From Bromus sterilis (lineage: Eukaryota > Streptophyta > Magnoliopsida > Poales > Poaceae), in assembly GCA_950022295.1 (NCBI GenBank), contig OX465595.1:426616270-426680269 (forward strand): a stretch of 64,000 bases of DNA, written 5' to 3'. The position numbers were made by a program, and so were the translations under genes. Numbering within the stretch: position 1 is the first letter of the stretch; each line of letters opens with the position of its first letter. Positions 1 to 12,240 of this stretch are shown one piece after another. The notes below the pieces were generated by a model. The model was not told the origin of the DNA, did no database searches, and saw only the letters and a list, made by a program, of their open reading frames with translations.

Positions 1-471
1 GGTTTACATTCGCTTTCAACCATATCATCATATGCATCGTAAGCTAACATCGCACGAATCTCAAAACAATGATAGACGGTGGAGGATACGTGATATGCCT
101 AGCATATACTCCTTCTGTTCCAATTTAATTGTCGTGGATTGTACACTGGATAGTACAAAATTTCCTTTCCTTGCGACACTTATTCAAAACAGAGGTAGCG
201 CATATCAACTAAACATGTCGGGCACTTTGTAACCAGAATCAGAGTTCAACCTCCTCTGCTCACATCTTTCATGAATGGTACCCATTCCTGAAAACGTCAC
301 TACCGTTAATACTCATTCACTACCTCTTCCACCTATACATGCTTTTTCAGTCAAGAAAAACTATACATGCATGATCTCGGCTCAGTTTTGTGGGTTTTTG
401 TCATGAAATTTCAACAATATAAGATGGTTTTGCCAAAAAAAAAACTTTGGGATTGTATGAATGAGTATTTA

Positions 472-552
472 CTCCCTCCGTAAACTAATATAAGATGTTT
501 TAGATCACTAGTTTAGTTATCTAAAACATCTTATATTAATTTACAGAGGGAA
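472..552. mobile_element. Stowaway-type MITE, 81 bp
   Basis: The element begins CTCCCTCCGTAAACT and ends with the near inverted complement ending AGAGGGAA. It is flanked by TA on both sides (470-471 and 553-554), the Stowaway/Mariner target duplication. The two arms are almost perfect inverted complements, so the transcript would fold into one long hairpin. It is too short to encode anything. Confidence 0.9.
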
Positions 553-554
553 TA

Positions 555-3350
555 CTATTTAATCATGACTTTGTAAGGTAAAAAAATAAAAGTAACGAGC
601 TGTGCATTTGTATAACTATAAAATTCAGAACTTTCTTGTCCAAACAGACATGTCTGAAATCTGATCCTATATATTAAATGAGAAAAGGAGCATATATATA
701 CATCTCAGAATCCAGATGACCCATCACCCAACAACATTGAGGTTAAACAATCTTATGCCATAGCTACCGTTGCCTAGTTCCCATGAAGAGAATCATCCCC
801 AATGATAGTGGCCACCCATTTGAATAATTAATCATTGTGGCATTATTTTGGTCAAAAGGAAAAACATCCAGCAGACATGAGAAGAGAATACATCAATTGA
901 AAACAGGGAGCAAATTAGCTGAAATGGTCATGTCAAACGATTAACATGCAATTACCATAAATGATAATTTAAGGTCAAACTGAATTAAAAAGCTTATTTT
1001 CGAAGATACACAGAGGTTTCTTGTGTTAATCAAGCCCGGCAAATGATATCCAACTGATGCTGAACCGGTACTGGACTAGGACATGTAGTTGAACTGTTGA
1101 AGACATTGCCTATAATCAAAGTGGTCAGGTGGGCTTAAGCCCCCCGTAGACCTTTCCAAAAAATAATAATAGTTAAAGAGATCATTAATCATAGGCAGAA
1201 TGATATAAAATGCATCACAAAAATCATTAGGGAAAACGAGTTAGCAACTTAGCATCTCATCTCACCACACCAACGGCAGATCCAGAGAGCCCGACGTGCC
1301 ACCTGATGCAGCTGCCGGCCGGCGACGACTAGCAGCAGCAGCAGCAGCAAGCCGACGGTCACGTCAGAACCGGGCCGTGACGTCGAGGTTCCCGCGGCAC
1401 ACGAAACCACAGGATCATGTGAGACTAAGAGCAAACTAATCGCAGCGATCAAACATCAAAGAGCAAGAACACAATTAGGATGTGGATTAACTAATGGAGA
1501 CGGTTGCATTGCGACATCACGAAAAATCGTCGAATCAGTCACCATCTAGAACAGAGATTCTCATGCAGGCCTATCTATTACTATATGCATATGCTGGTAG
1601 CCTGCTACTCTGCATCAACAGACAAGGGGGTTCTTTTTTCAGCCATTTATATTCCCTGTGATTTATGGTTCCTGCTAGTAGATATTCTCTTTGTTTGGAT
1701 TTCTATTCTTTTCCTTTTTTGTGATTCTTTGTTTACATTATGATCCAGCATGACAGCTACTGGTTGATGGTTTTTCAGTTCGAGCTATTACAAAAACTGC
1801 AGATGGGCCTGACTGACGTGATCTGACGCGTTATCGTCCATGACTAAACTATATACTGGTTTCCACAGTTTCAGTAAGTACAACAACTAAAGTTCCTACT
1901 CCCCTGGAAAAGAAAAAATACGGTTCCTACTTCCTACTCAACCACCGAAAACAACACTTTGAACATCGAGCCGAATACCGATATAACTTTGCATCGTTCG
2001 GATGCAAACACAAGAGGAACACATATATGTTGTTTCAAGTTTGCTCAGACCAAGACATTATGTGAAATCGCAGGCACGAACTCGAAACAGCGATAAGTTT
2101 TTTGGCTGGGTGAAAAAAGTCTACCCTATCGAAATTTCGATATCTGGGTGAGCTTTTACAACCCATGTTAATGGTAACACTAACACTGGATGAACTGTTC
2201 CCAGGTAGGGTAGGATTAAAAGATGCTTTCCATAGGAAGATGTTAAGAGTAGCAAAGACGATACGCCTATCAGAAGTAGACTCCTAACAGTGGCTTAAAA
2301 TGATGAGCACCGCCACCGAATAGTGAAGGCAAGACGAAAAGGCACACCAAGTTGCCCCTCAGAACTGTTCCAAACAGGAAGGATCGTTGAAGGCCGCATC
2401 GTCAACATTCGTGCAGGCCACATATAACAATTTCTCAGCGGTTTGCGCTGATTATTGGGGGGGCCAAAGCAAAGCATATATGTAATCACAAGCGCCAAAG
2501 GAGAATCGATAAAAAAGGCCGACAAACGCGGGGAATAACTAGGGCCAAAGGCATGTCTCTCTCTTTCTCGTAGGTTATAAGTTAAAGGAAAGGAATACTA
2601 ATACTTTTGCTTTGGCAGGTCATCATTTGATTGAGCACTAAAAGAGCATGATTAACAATATAGTCAAGACCAGCGGCAAAGATATATCAGCAATTCAGCA
2701 TCATTGCAAGGAAACGGTGTTGTGAATGGGTGAGGTTTCTATTAACAAAAAACAAGCAACCGTCCAGCATAGTTAAGAATCTAAAGCAGAAGTTAAGCTA
2801 TACTACTACCGGACAAGAGTTTTCTTAGCGAGAGGGAGATGTAAAACAACTTGAAGAGAGGGCATCTCACCTCACCATGTGAATTTCCTATCACACAACA
2901 AATGCAGATTACTTTATGGGTGTGCTCTGTTGGAGTGTGGGTGCTGCCACTAACTCTGAAGAAAACATAGGCCGTGGAAATGTGGAATTTTGTTTGTCAC
3001 TGAGTGCAGGCATCAGTCTTGACCGTGTCCTCATCAGTGACAAGGAGTCGGATACAAATCCACGAAGGCTAAAGTCAAAATGCTGGGTAGGAAAAACAGG
3101 GAGCATCACTCATATCACCCACTCCCAAAACCCGCGGTATGAACGAAATCACATCGAAAAAACGAACGAAGCGGTCAACCGGGGTTTGATTTAATTAGTT
3201 TTCTTAGAAAGGTTTGATTTTATTTTTGCATGCATGCGCGCCAATGAAATTGATCTCCAGATATCATTAAAGAAAGGAGAAAAAGGCCATGAACAAACGA
3301 TGCACTCTCCACCAACGAACACAAGGAATAATAGGAGGAGAGAAGCGCCG
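555..3350. other. Intergenic stretch, no gene recognised
   Basis: Open frames here are short (under about 95 codons), overlap on both strands and have no recognisable domain. A short CAG/CTG microsatellite lies at about 1332-1350. The right end must hold distal promoter sequence of the LRX-like gene. I see no LTR ends, TIRs or RNA gene here. Confidence 0.5.
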
Positions 3351-3355
3351 GCCGG

Positions 3356-3365
3356 CTATATAAGC
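3356..3365 (+). promoter_or_regulatory. TATA box of the LRX-like gene
   Basis: The sequence CTATATAAGC lies about 95 bp upstream of the ATG at 3457. With the usual 30-bp TATA-to-start spacing, transcription would begin near 3390 and leave a 5' leader of about 65 nt. The start site is inferred. Confidence 0.65.
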
Positions 3366-3456
3366 CGGATTAAACACACGGCAGGACATATACTAGAACA
3401 CAAATCGCAAGAAAAGGAAACCAACATTCCATTCCATTACCTTTGGTCCCGTTGTC

Positions 3457-4736
3457 ATGGCGGCGACGATGATGGGGTCGACGGCGGCGGCGGTGCTCCT
3501 GGCGCTCGTGGTTGTGTTATCGCCGCTGCTGGCCTCGGCGCAGCCGGTGGGGGCGCCGAGCATGGCGCCGCCGGCCGGGGCGACGAACAACTCGAGGCTG
3601 GAGAAGGCGTACGTGGCACTGCAGGCGCTGAAGAGGGCCATCACGGACGACCCCAAGAACCTGACCAAGAACTGGTGCGGGCCGGACGTGTGCAGCTACC
3701 ACGGCGTCTACTGCGCGACGGCGCCCGACGACCCCTGCGCGCGCACCGTGGCGTCCCTGGACCTCACCCACGGCGACCTCGCCGGCACCCTGCCCGAGGA
3801 GCTGGGCCTCCTCTCCGACCTCGCCGTCTTCCACCTCAACTCCAACAGGTTCTGCGGCGCGCTCCCGGACTCCCTCCGCTCCCTCCACCTCCTCCACGAG
3901 ATCGACGTCAGCAACAACCAGCTCACCGGCAACTTCCCCTCCCAGCTCCTCTGCCTCCCCAACGTCCAGTACGTCGACATCAGGTACCTTACACATCCTG
4001 TACCTGCAGTCCTGCACCGCACAAAGGTTTTACGAGTAGCATCTAGCATGTATGAGTATGACTGACAAGTGACAATGGCTTCCCATGGTGTCTCTGAAGG
4101 TTTAACAACTTCTGCGGTGAGGTGCCGGCGGCCATCTTCGAGAAGAAGATCGACGCGCTCTTCATCAACAACAACAACTTCGAGTTCACGCTGCCGGCGA
4201 ACTTCAGCAAATCCACGGCGTCGGTGATCGTGCTGGCCAACCTGCCGCGGGTCGGGGGATGCCTGCCGAGCAGCATCGGAGACATGGCCGGGACGCTCAA
4301 CGAGCTGGTGCTCCTCAACAGCGGCATCTCCTCCTGCATCCCGCCCGAGATCGGCAAGCTGGACAAGCTCACCGTGCTCGACCTCAGCTTCAACAATCTC
4401 GTCGGCACCCTGCCGGAGACCATCGGCAATATGCGCGAGCTGGAGCAGCTCAACGTCGCGCACAACATGCTCGCCGGCGAGATCCCCGAGAGCATCTGCG
4501 CGCTGCCCCACCTCAAGAACTTCACCTACTCCAACAACTTCTTCTGCGGCGAGCCGCACCGGTGTCTGGAGGTGCCCCACATCGACGACAGGCAGAACTG
4601 CATCGCCGGACGCCCCGACCAGCGGCCCGGAGAGCAGTGCATCGAGTTCCTGCACCGGCCACCGGCACAGTGCGCTGCACACGGGCATTTCATGCCGCCA
4701 CCGCCGATGTATGCGCCTCCACCGCCGGTATACTGA
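3457..4736 (+). CDS. LRX/PEX-type leucine-rich-repeat protein with only a stub of the extensin domain
   Basis: Exons are 3457-3983 and 4100-4736. The 116-bp GT-AG intron splits an Arg codon, and the product is 387 residues. The order is: signal peptide (hydrophobic core at residues 10-27, ending near LASAQP); an N-terminal cap with the NLTKNW.GPDVCSYHGVYC pattern; about ten LRRs of the plant extracellular type; and a Cys-rich cap containing DDRQNC and RPDQRPGEQC, which is characteristic of leucine-rich repeat extensins. LRX proteins anchor in the wall, bind RALF peptides and act with CrRLK1L receptors in wall sensing; that is family knowledge. The normal long Ser-Pro-rich extensin tail is absent: the protein ends in two short Pro runs (MPPPPMYAPPPPVY), so wall cross-linking would be weak or lost. 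The ATG gives the only good signal peptide in frame and follows a TATA box. An LRX-like paralogue without an extensin domain is the alternative label. Confidence 0.88.
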
Positions 4737-7700
4737 TACGTGGCAAACGGAAATACTTCAATTTGTAACTGTTTGCTGCCTTTGTGCCGTGAGAAAGGGT
4801 AAAAATGCACACACCACATGGTATATAATGTATAATTGTTAATTTTCGGAAACAAAGCAATAATGATGGATTGGTAGTTTTGCATTATAGAACTCAACTG
4901 GAGGCAAAGAATCATTTCAGTGTTCCATACATGTTCCTTCCTCATTTCAAGAAACATTTTTTTAACAATTTAATCCAACATAATCATGTCCCTTCGGGGA
5001 CATCCGATAACCGGACATAATCATATGAAAATAATGCGATAATTTAGAGGTGCGGCGCCTGCAAATACTCGGTGTAGTTATTAGTTGGATCGATCTGGGA
5101 TGCAGTTAGATGAGAGGACATAATTCAGTTCAGAATTAGTTGTTAGGACCACTGCTAAAGCGGGAAAAGAGAGACTGTATCACTATTTTTCCCTGTAAGG
5201 TTTAAAAGATGACTGTTCAGTTGAGTTAATTAAGTTAAGTGCTCAACATATGAACCCTGGGTACTTATATAAAGCACATAATATCATGCCATCTGGCAAT
5301 TCAGATATCAAGCACTGCCAAAGAGCTCCATTTCGAAAGGACATAGTTGTCCTTGTCTAAAAAGGAAGCTAGAGGAACAGAGGACAAAGCAAGTAATGGA
5401 AAACATAGACAATAAAGTAAGCTAAGATTCTAGCCACCAAATTATGAACAGTAATGGCACAAACACATTTGATAACGATTGGTCAAAGAGGAATTAATAA
5501 AAAGTGAGTACCGTTTATGGATTCCAGCTGCAAAGAGGGATTTCTTTTACTCGTTGGTTGATCAACTCAAAGGGCAAGAAGCTTCTTCTACCCCCCTCAT
5601 CTTTGCTGGCTCCAGGCAGGCCGGGGTTCCTTTCCGCGATCCACTCGAACAAGACGGCATCATGGTTTCACCCTACCCATGTGAATTTTGCACCTTGACC
5701 TTGTCACACACAGCAACCCACTAAACTCAGACGACTGAAGGATTACAGTGCACTATTTCAAAGTCTTATCAAGTATAATACAGTATGTCAACTAATTTCC
5801 AGAGACGGGCAACAGCGACAGAAACTGTATGTATGGTAGCAAGAACATGTATGGTACGACTGAAGAACATAGCTACAATAAATCAAAATAAAACACATGA
5901 AACTTAGTGGTCATGCAGCATGGAATGGCTGACCTTTTCATCATTGCTCGATTGAGTGAATGACAAACCCCCGTACGTTAATGAGGCAAATACTGCACAG
6001 GAGAACAAAGTAGTGGATATCGGGATGACCAAACCAGTTGTTGGGCCAAGTAAAACATCCTACTTGCCCGAGAATAATTGATAAAAGAAGCTGACGGCGA
6101 TCTTACCTCATTGTTTAAGTAACCAGTCATGAAGGTGCAGACAAAAGCTTTGTGATAATCAAATCCCCTGAGATAGCAGGTAACCTAATGCATTGTCATG
6201 TTCATACGGCAAGGTCAGTCCACCAAGTTAGATGAAGCACGGCGATCTAAACATATCTCAGAGGCTATTGATGGTGGCTGATTTAGCAAGCATTCATTTC
6301 AGTCATCTAAACAATGCGGTTTGCTAACCTATTTATGAGCTAACATGGAAATGATGAAACCGAACTGACACACTATTCCATGCTGGTAGAAGGAACATGG
6401 GGTCTGGGATCTAATGCCGTTATGACTATTCTTAGACATATACTGGCAGGCGATACCACCAGTTTTATCAGGACAGCACATGCAAGAAAGAGATATATGA
6501 CCAACCTGAACCTTAAAGGCACAGCATTTGATGAAGTGTTGGTCTCATTCAATAGAAGATTAGGTTTGCAAAAAGTTGTTGCCAATCTCCTACAGGTTCA
6601 AATGAGCACACATAAACCTCTTCCTGGAAATTTTACAAACACGATGTGTTACAGCATGGGATATTGGGATGTGAGTGCAACAGTGACAATCACAAATACA
6701 CGACTAGACTACAGACCATGCTCCAGTTTCACCTGAATAGTACAAGGGGAACCAATCAGCTTATGCAATACCAGCTTACATAGCAAATGTTGCCTACAAA
6801 ATCAGGTAAAAAAATCTAGCATCATATAGAGATAAAGACATACAGATGGTCCAATAGTCCTACCGGATATGTCATCAAAAAATTGTTGAATCTGCATTGC
6901 CGTCAGAATTTTGCAACATTTTAACCCTCAATGCTAAAATGGAGCAGCCAGACTATTTCAACTTTCGTTGCAAAAATAACTAAGGTACTGTTGACTAGAC
7001 ACGTTTATATGTGTTTTCGGTGAGATGACATCATCTTCCGTAGAATGAACAGAGTCCGCCTGACTCTGCTTTACAGCTTATCTGCACTATAAACATTTTT
7101 CTAACAATTGAGTTATCAAGGGTCAAAGGCTCAACCACATTATACAAACAACTACTTACAACCTTAGATTTCATATTGCTTTTGTCGAGCTGATGACCTT
7201 CCAGTTCCAGGGCAGAGTTGTGTACCAAAAAACTAGAGTTTTCCTTTCTCTGGAAATATTTTAACATTATGACTACTTCTATTATCTGATGATTGTCCAG
7301 TGTAAGATATGATATAACTCCACTACAAGGCACGGTGCTGATCTGTATTGCTAGCATGGATCTGGTTGGTTGGAGCAACTCATAAGGCTAATCTGTAGAA
7401 TTTGTTGCGATTTTATTCATAAAATAAAGTGACAAGACATCTGTTTTTCTCTCTTTCCATGTGCAAGAGTAATGGTACTGACAACAAAATAAGTTTAGTA
7501 ACATTTTAAGGTCCAGATGATGACATGGTTTTATCATTATTATACATCAAGAAAATATGAAGTTTGGGAAATTAAGTGAAAATAATCATTAAATGAACAA
7601 ACTAATATCATCAGAAATGAACAAACTAATCAAATTGCTGGTGTGCATCATCAAGTGGGAATGTGAAAATAGTAAAAATGAGTGGGGTAACCATTAACCG

Positions 7701-8615
7701 GCAAGTTTGCAAGGTATGTCCAAAATGCATTGAGTTCACGTCTTCACAGCCTCTAGAAAAGGTGTCCCTGAACCCAAAACCCTGTACCATGACTTGTAAG
7801 AACTGCATTTGCAGTAAGACTTTCAACCTATCAAAGCAATTCATTTAATTCAAAAAGTAAGAACCGGGTTCAATGAACAATAAATAAGGTGACCATAGTA
7901 TGAATGTCAAATTAACTAGACAGCTTTTATAAGCTACAATTATGATTTAGCAAGAAACAAATCACAACTAAGAAAAAAAATCAACACCACAAGTGTTGTA
8001 CATCTTTCAATTGAAAAGAGGAAATAAAAAGTTGGGTACAACCAAGTTTAAGCGCCATCGAAACAGGAATAAAGAGAAGAAGAGAAACAGAAGAAAAGAA
8101 AATGTCAGGGATTTTTACAGCTCTTAAAGAACTATAAACTGCATACAGACCCCCATGTTAGCTATCAATTACATTCATGCTGAGAAGCAGTACTGCAATC
8201 TGCCCATAGACTCCTATATATTAGCTCACAGACTCAAGAGTATGATGCACATGGCAACTTCCTATCAAATAGGTTATATTTTAATAGAGTTCCTTTTTCT
8301 TAGAATCTTTACACTAACATAGGAGGCCATTTGCGTACACTAATGCAGTAACTGTAACAAATAGTAATGCTCGGCAAGGATCATGGTAAAACATGTGACC
8401 CAGGCAGTCAGGAAGTTAGGTATTTGGCTACTGGTATGACTAAACACTACAATATCCAGTCCAAAACTTGGGTTAGTTATTATTGTTCAGTGCCATCAGC
8501 ATTTGAAAATAATCTTCAATTATCAGTTAGTTTCACATGCATATACAAGTTGACTATACCTGAATGGCCACAATAAGGATAGAGCATCGTGGTACAAAAA
8601 TTGTCTGCCTAAAAT
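4737..8615. other. Intergenic region of 3.9 kb without a recognisable gene
   Basis: AT-rich sequence with only short ORFs. A 3' UTR for the LRX-like gene must begin here; AATAAT-like motifs occur near 4858. The far end must hold the 3' UTR of the PPR gene. I found no transposon termini, RNA gene or conserved domain. UTR introns of the PPR gene cannot be excluded. Confidence 0.5.
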
Positions 8616-10433
8616 CTACCAATAGTCTCCGCAAGAGCAGACCCCACCCTCAAAGTGGTGGAAACGATTTAGATCTCTGAGTATGATCCGCCTATTAAAG
8701 AGCATAGAGACAAGCTTTGCCATCGAATGACAATCTGGACATACACGAAGGTTCTTGACAACACGGAGAGTGGTTCCTGGAGATGTATTCAAAAGCCCGA
8801 AAGAAATTGCCAGCTTCTCACTATGGTATCTTAGGCTTGTGGCCTTCTCCTCCTCACCCATTTCAACATGGAAGACCTGAGACGTATTAGGGACGTAACC
8901 AACAAGCTTTAGCTGCTCAATCACTTGATCAACCATTCGGCGTGCATCTTGTGATTTTGGGTGTCTTCCATCTCCTGCGAAGAACTCATGGACCCTGCTA
9001 TCTATCTCAATTGAGCTACAGCCTGGCACCTTTACCACCCCCTTTTCATTCATCAGCTTCCTTACCCTGTTCATCTCTTCCCATTTCCCGGTGTTAGCGC
9101 ACAAATTCGAGTATATTACATAGTCACCACCATGAGTATCATCCAGCTCAAGAATCCTCTCAAAGACACGTTTTCCCATATCAACATCTCCATGGCTTCC
9201 ACAGGCAGAAAGCAACGTCCTCCATAAGATGGCGGTGGGCTTTATCGGCAGTTCATCAATGAACTTGTAAGCCTTTTCAAGCTGACCTGATCGGGCAAGC
9301 AAATCAGTCACACAACCGTAGTGCTTTATCCCAGGAATGATACCATACTCTCTCATGCTGTCGAAGTATTGTAGCCCTTCGCTCACCATGCCAGAATGGC
9401 TACAGGCATAGAGAACGCCTAGGAATGTGACAGCATCAGGCTTGATCCCTTGCTCCTTCATCTCTTCGAACAGCGAAATGGCCTCTCTCCCGTAGCTGTG
9501 GTTAGCATACGCCACGATCATCACGGACCAAGCTTGCCTATCTCTTGATTCCATCCCCTGGAACACACCGATGGCGTCCTCCAAGCTGCCGCACTTCCCA
9601 TACATGTCGATCAGCGCAGTGTTGACCTTCACGAGGGAGTCAAGCCCTGCCTTCCTGACATACTCGTGGATCCACCTCCCCAGCTCCAACGCGCCCAGCA
9701 GCGCGCACGCCGAGAGCACGCTGGTCAGCGTCACGGACGTCGGCTTGAGCCCCTTGGCCTGCATCTCCCGGAACAGCACCAGCGCCTCCCCGGGCCGGCT
9801 GCTCCGCACGGCGGCGGTGATCATCGCGTTGTACGAGACCACGCAGTCCCCGTCCGGCACCCTGCCAAACATGGCGCGCGCGGACCGCGCGTCCCCGCAC
9901 TCGGCGTACATGTTGATGAGCGTGGGCAGGACGTACTCGTGGTCCGCGGCGCCGGTCTTGACGGCCACGCCGTGCGCCTGCCGGCCCTCCTCCCCCGCCC
10001 GGGCCGCCGCGCACGCCTTGAGCAGCGACACGAAGGTGTACGTGTCCGGCGCGACGCCCTCCTCCAGCATCCGCACGAACACCCGCGCAGCCTCGGCGTG
10101 CCCCGGGGAGGCGCCGGCCGAGCGCGCGTACCCGCGCAGCAGCGTGTTGTACCAGACGACGTCCCCCGGGGCGGGGATTCTGTCGAACACCTGGCGCGCG
10201 TACGCGAGGTGGGCCGGGGCCGCGCCCTGGTCCGTGCAGAGCGTGAGGAGGCGGGTGACGAAGGCCGGGTGCGCGCCGAGGCCGGACTTGACGGCGGCGG
10301 CGTGGAGCTGGGAGAGCGCCCGGAGGCTCGTGCACTGCGGGAGGTGCGGGAGGAGCGGGTGGTGGGGCGGCGGGGTCTTGGATTTGGCGGGGAGGAGAGG
10401 GGTGGGGGTGGCCGTTAGAGGCGAGGACGACAT
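8616..10433 (-). CDS. OTP85: DYW-class pentatricopeptide repeat RNA-editing factor, OTP85-like
   Basis: Intronless, 605 residues, as is normal for DYW PPR genes. The first ~30 residues are Pro/Ser/Thr-rich and fit an organelle targeting peptide. A PLS-type PPR array spans about 35-430, with clear motifs such as VSYNAMITAAVRSSRPGEAL and VKVNTALIDMYGKCGSLEDA. The E/E+ region includes KVPGCSSIEIDSRVHEFF, and the DYW deaminase domain contains YHSEKLA (zinc/catalytic HxE), CPDCH and the terminal CSCGDYW. Segment order and many phrases match Arabidopsis At2g02980 (OTP85), known to be needed for editing a site in plastid ndhD; that orthology is from memory. All deaminase hallmark residues are present, so the gene looks functional. 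The 5' half is very GC-rich, a common gradient in grass genes. Large ORFs on the opposite strand are shadows. Confidence 0.92.
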   Translation of the reverse strand: MSSSPLTATPTPLLPAKSKTPPPHHPLLPHLPQCTSLRALSQLHAAAVKSGLGAHPAFVTRLLTLCTDQGAAPAHLAYARQVFDRIPAPGDVVWYNTLLRGYARSAGASPGHAEAARVFVRMLEEGVAPDTYTFVSLLKACAAARAGEEGRQAHGVAVKTGAADHEYVLPTLINMYAECGDARSARAMFGRVPDGDCVVSYNAMITAAVRSSRPGEALVLFREMQAKGLKPTSVTLTSVLSACALLGALELGRWIHEYVRKAGLDSLVKVNTALIDMYGKCGSLEDAIGVFQGMESRDRQAWSVMIVAYANHSYGREAISLFEEMKEQGIKPDAVTFLGVLYACSHSGMVSEGLQYFDSMREYGIIPGIKHYGCVTDLLARSGQLEKAYKFIDELPIKPTAILWRTLLSACGSHGDVDMGKRVFERILELDDTHGGDYVIYSNLCANTGKWEEMNRVRKLMNEKGVVKVPGCSSIEIDSRVHEFFAGDGRHPKSQDARRMVDQVIEQLKLVGYVPNTSQVFHVEMGEEEKATSLRYHSEKLAISFGLLNTSPGTTLRVVKNLRVCPDCHSMAKLVSMLFNRRIILRDLNRFHHFEGGVCSCGDYW

Positions 10434-10595
10434 GGCCGTCGTGCACTGCTGCCTATCCTGTGCCGGCGAGTGGATCGTCTCACTAGACTATCCTCCTCGT
10501 CCGGAGAAGATTACACACGGCGTTGGATGCTTTTCGGCTTTGGCCTCGCATGTGGGCCCAACCGGTCAGATAATAAAAAAATTAGAGAACACGGT

Positions 10596-10850
10596 ACAAC
10601 GCAAACAGTCATACACATGAGTATACTCTATGAACATACACGCACGCACACTCTATCCCTATGAGCATCTTCGCAATACTGAGCCGGCATATTATTTTGA
10701 GACTAACGAAGTCATCACCTCGTCTTCGACGCGAACGTCTCCTCTCACTGAAAGCATATCACCGAAAAGCCTAAAATGTTAGATATTTGAACTTTAATGG
10801 GCTTGAAATACAACATCCACCTAACCAACTAAACAATAGATTGATTCACT
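10596..10850 (-). mobile_element. Au-like SINE, copy a (degenerate)
   Basis: Reverse-strand copy of a short interspersed element also present at 60963-61170 and 61171-62010. Shared blocks include GAGCATCTTC..AATACTGA.CCGG, AACGAAGTCA, CGAACGTCTCC, GAAAGCATATCACCGAAA and TTGAACTTTAATGGGCT. On the minus strand these give an internal B-box-like GTTCAA motif near the 5' end, as expected of a tRNA-derived SINE. It lies about 160 bp upstream of the PPR start codon, so it is within or beside that promoter. The Au family name is from memory of wheat repeats. Confidence 0.65.
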
Positions 10851-10882
10851 CGGGTCAGATAATTAAATGGTACTATGTGCTA

Positions 10883-10956
10883 CTTTTTGTTCCATAATGT
10901 AAAACGTTTTTCAATTCAATTTAAACTGCAAAATGATTTTATATTATGAAACGGAG
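10883..10956. mobile_element. Degenerate Stowaway MITE
   Basis: Inverted arms TTTTTGTTCCATAATGTAAAA and TTTTATATTATGAAACGGAG flank a short centre, with TA at both borders. This is the typical ..TTCCATAATGTA.. Stowaway arm with several mutations. It directly follows the SINE copy. Confidence 0.65.
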
Positions 10957-11339
10957 TACATTGAGAAAAGTGTGGCTAAATCTCAATTGAACCATACTTA
11001 CCATGGGGAGGAAATGTTATTTCGGCGATAAAAGTACTCAATTTTCTCACCTTCGAGCTAGTAGTAGAAGGAAGAAGAACCTGATCAAATGTCTTACAGC
11101 CGTGTCGAAGACCCGATCATCCTTGAGCAAATGACAACCGGATTTATGGTACCTTGTATACATCTATTGGGGTCTACAATATAAACGTAGTGCTTGATGT
11201 CGTGCAATGCAAGGTGACTATGGAGATGAATCATATGCTCAATGCCCCGTCCCGTATGGACACGATGAAGTCAAAACTACATTATTTTAGACGTTTTCGA
11301 CAAAAGCACCTGAACCGGATGGGTTTTTGCACACTTTTT

Positions 11340-12240
11340 TAGCGGTATTGGAATGTTTGCGGGGAGGAGGTTACAAATGTGGTGCTTCAGATTGTTGAAG
11401 GGACAGAATGCGCAGAAATACTTAATAGCACAATTCTGGTTCTAATTCCTAAGGTAAAGAGCACAACGCTTTTGATACAGCTTCGTCACAATGGCTCGCG
11501 CAATGCGATATATAAAATTGATTCAATGTGATCTCTAACCGGTTAAAGCTAGGCCTCCCTGAAAGATTTTTTTATGAACAACCTGCTTTTGTCCCTGAAT
11601 AACGTACTTATCACTGACAATATCATAGCAGCATATGAGTGAGTACCTTTGTTTCATGAAAAACAAGGCCAAGAGTAAGTAACATTGTGCATTAAAGTTG
11701 GATATGATGAAAACTTATGACAAGATAGAGTGAAATTATTAGGGGGGAGTATTGCTCGAGATGGATTTTTTAAGGGTGGGTTAAAATTTTCATGAGCTTG
11801 GTTACTTCAGTAAAAAATTCAATCATGTTCAATGAAAGAAAATTGGAGGAGTTCAAACACTCACGTGTTGTTCGTCAAGGGACCCAATTTCACCATACTT
11901 TTTTTTGTTGGCAGCAGAGGATCTTTTGTTCCTTTTAAAAACCAGAGTTCACTCACCAAATTTACGTGGGATGCAAGAGGCATCCTTGGCATCACATGTT
12001 AACCACTTATTATTTGTAGATGACATCATGTTATTTTTCAGGTCTAACAGTAATGATGCAATGGAGGTGAACCGGATTTTAAATATGTATTGTGAGGCTT
12101 GGGGATAGAGAATAAATCTTGATAAGCACCAATCTTTTGTAGCAAGGGGGTGCCTGGAAATGTGAGACTCGGAATAAGAAATACTCTTCAGGTTCCTAAT
12201 GAGACTTTGAATGACAAATATCTTGAGTGCCCAGATGTCG
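11340..12240 (+). pseudogene. Decayed LINE reverse transcriptase (ORF2 fragment)
   Basis: Broken coding sequence across several frames. Recognisable pieces in order are ILVLIPKVKS (start of plant LINE RT), ITDNIIAAYE and FMKNKAKS..ALKLDMMKTYDKIE (RT block with the conserved Lys-Leu-Asp), and VNHLLFVDDIMLFFR, which is the catalytic box with FVDD in place of the usual FADD. INLDKH follows after an in-frame stop. Stops and frameshifts between the blocks make it non-functional. Endonuclease, 3' end and poly(A) were not found, so it is a fragment. Confidence 0.75.

Noticed and set aside
5479..5724. 81-codon plus ORF between the LRX-like and PPR genes
   Set aside because: No recognisable domain, no splice partners, and overlapping frames of equal quality.
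9571..10620. Long plus-strand ORF (349 codons) and overlapping antisense ORFs over the PPR gene
   Set aside because: They are shadows of the GC-rich 5' half of the PPR gene. They lack domains, and their compositions mirror the real frame.
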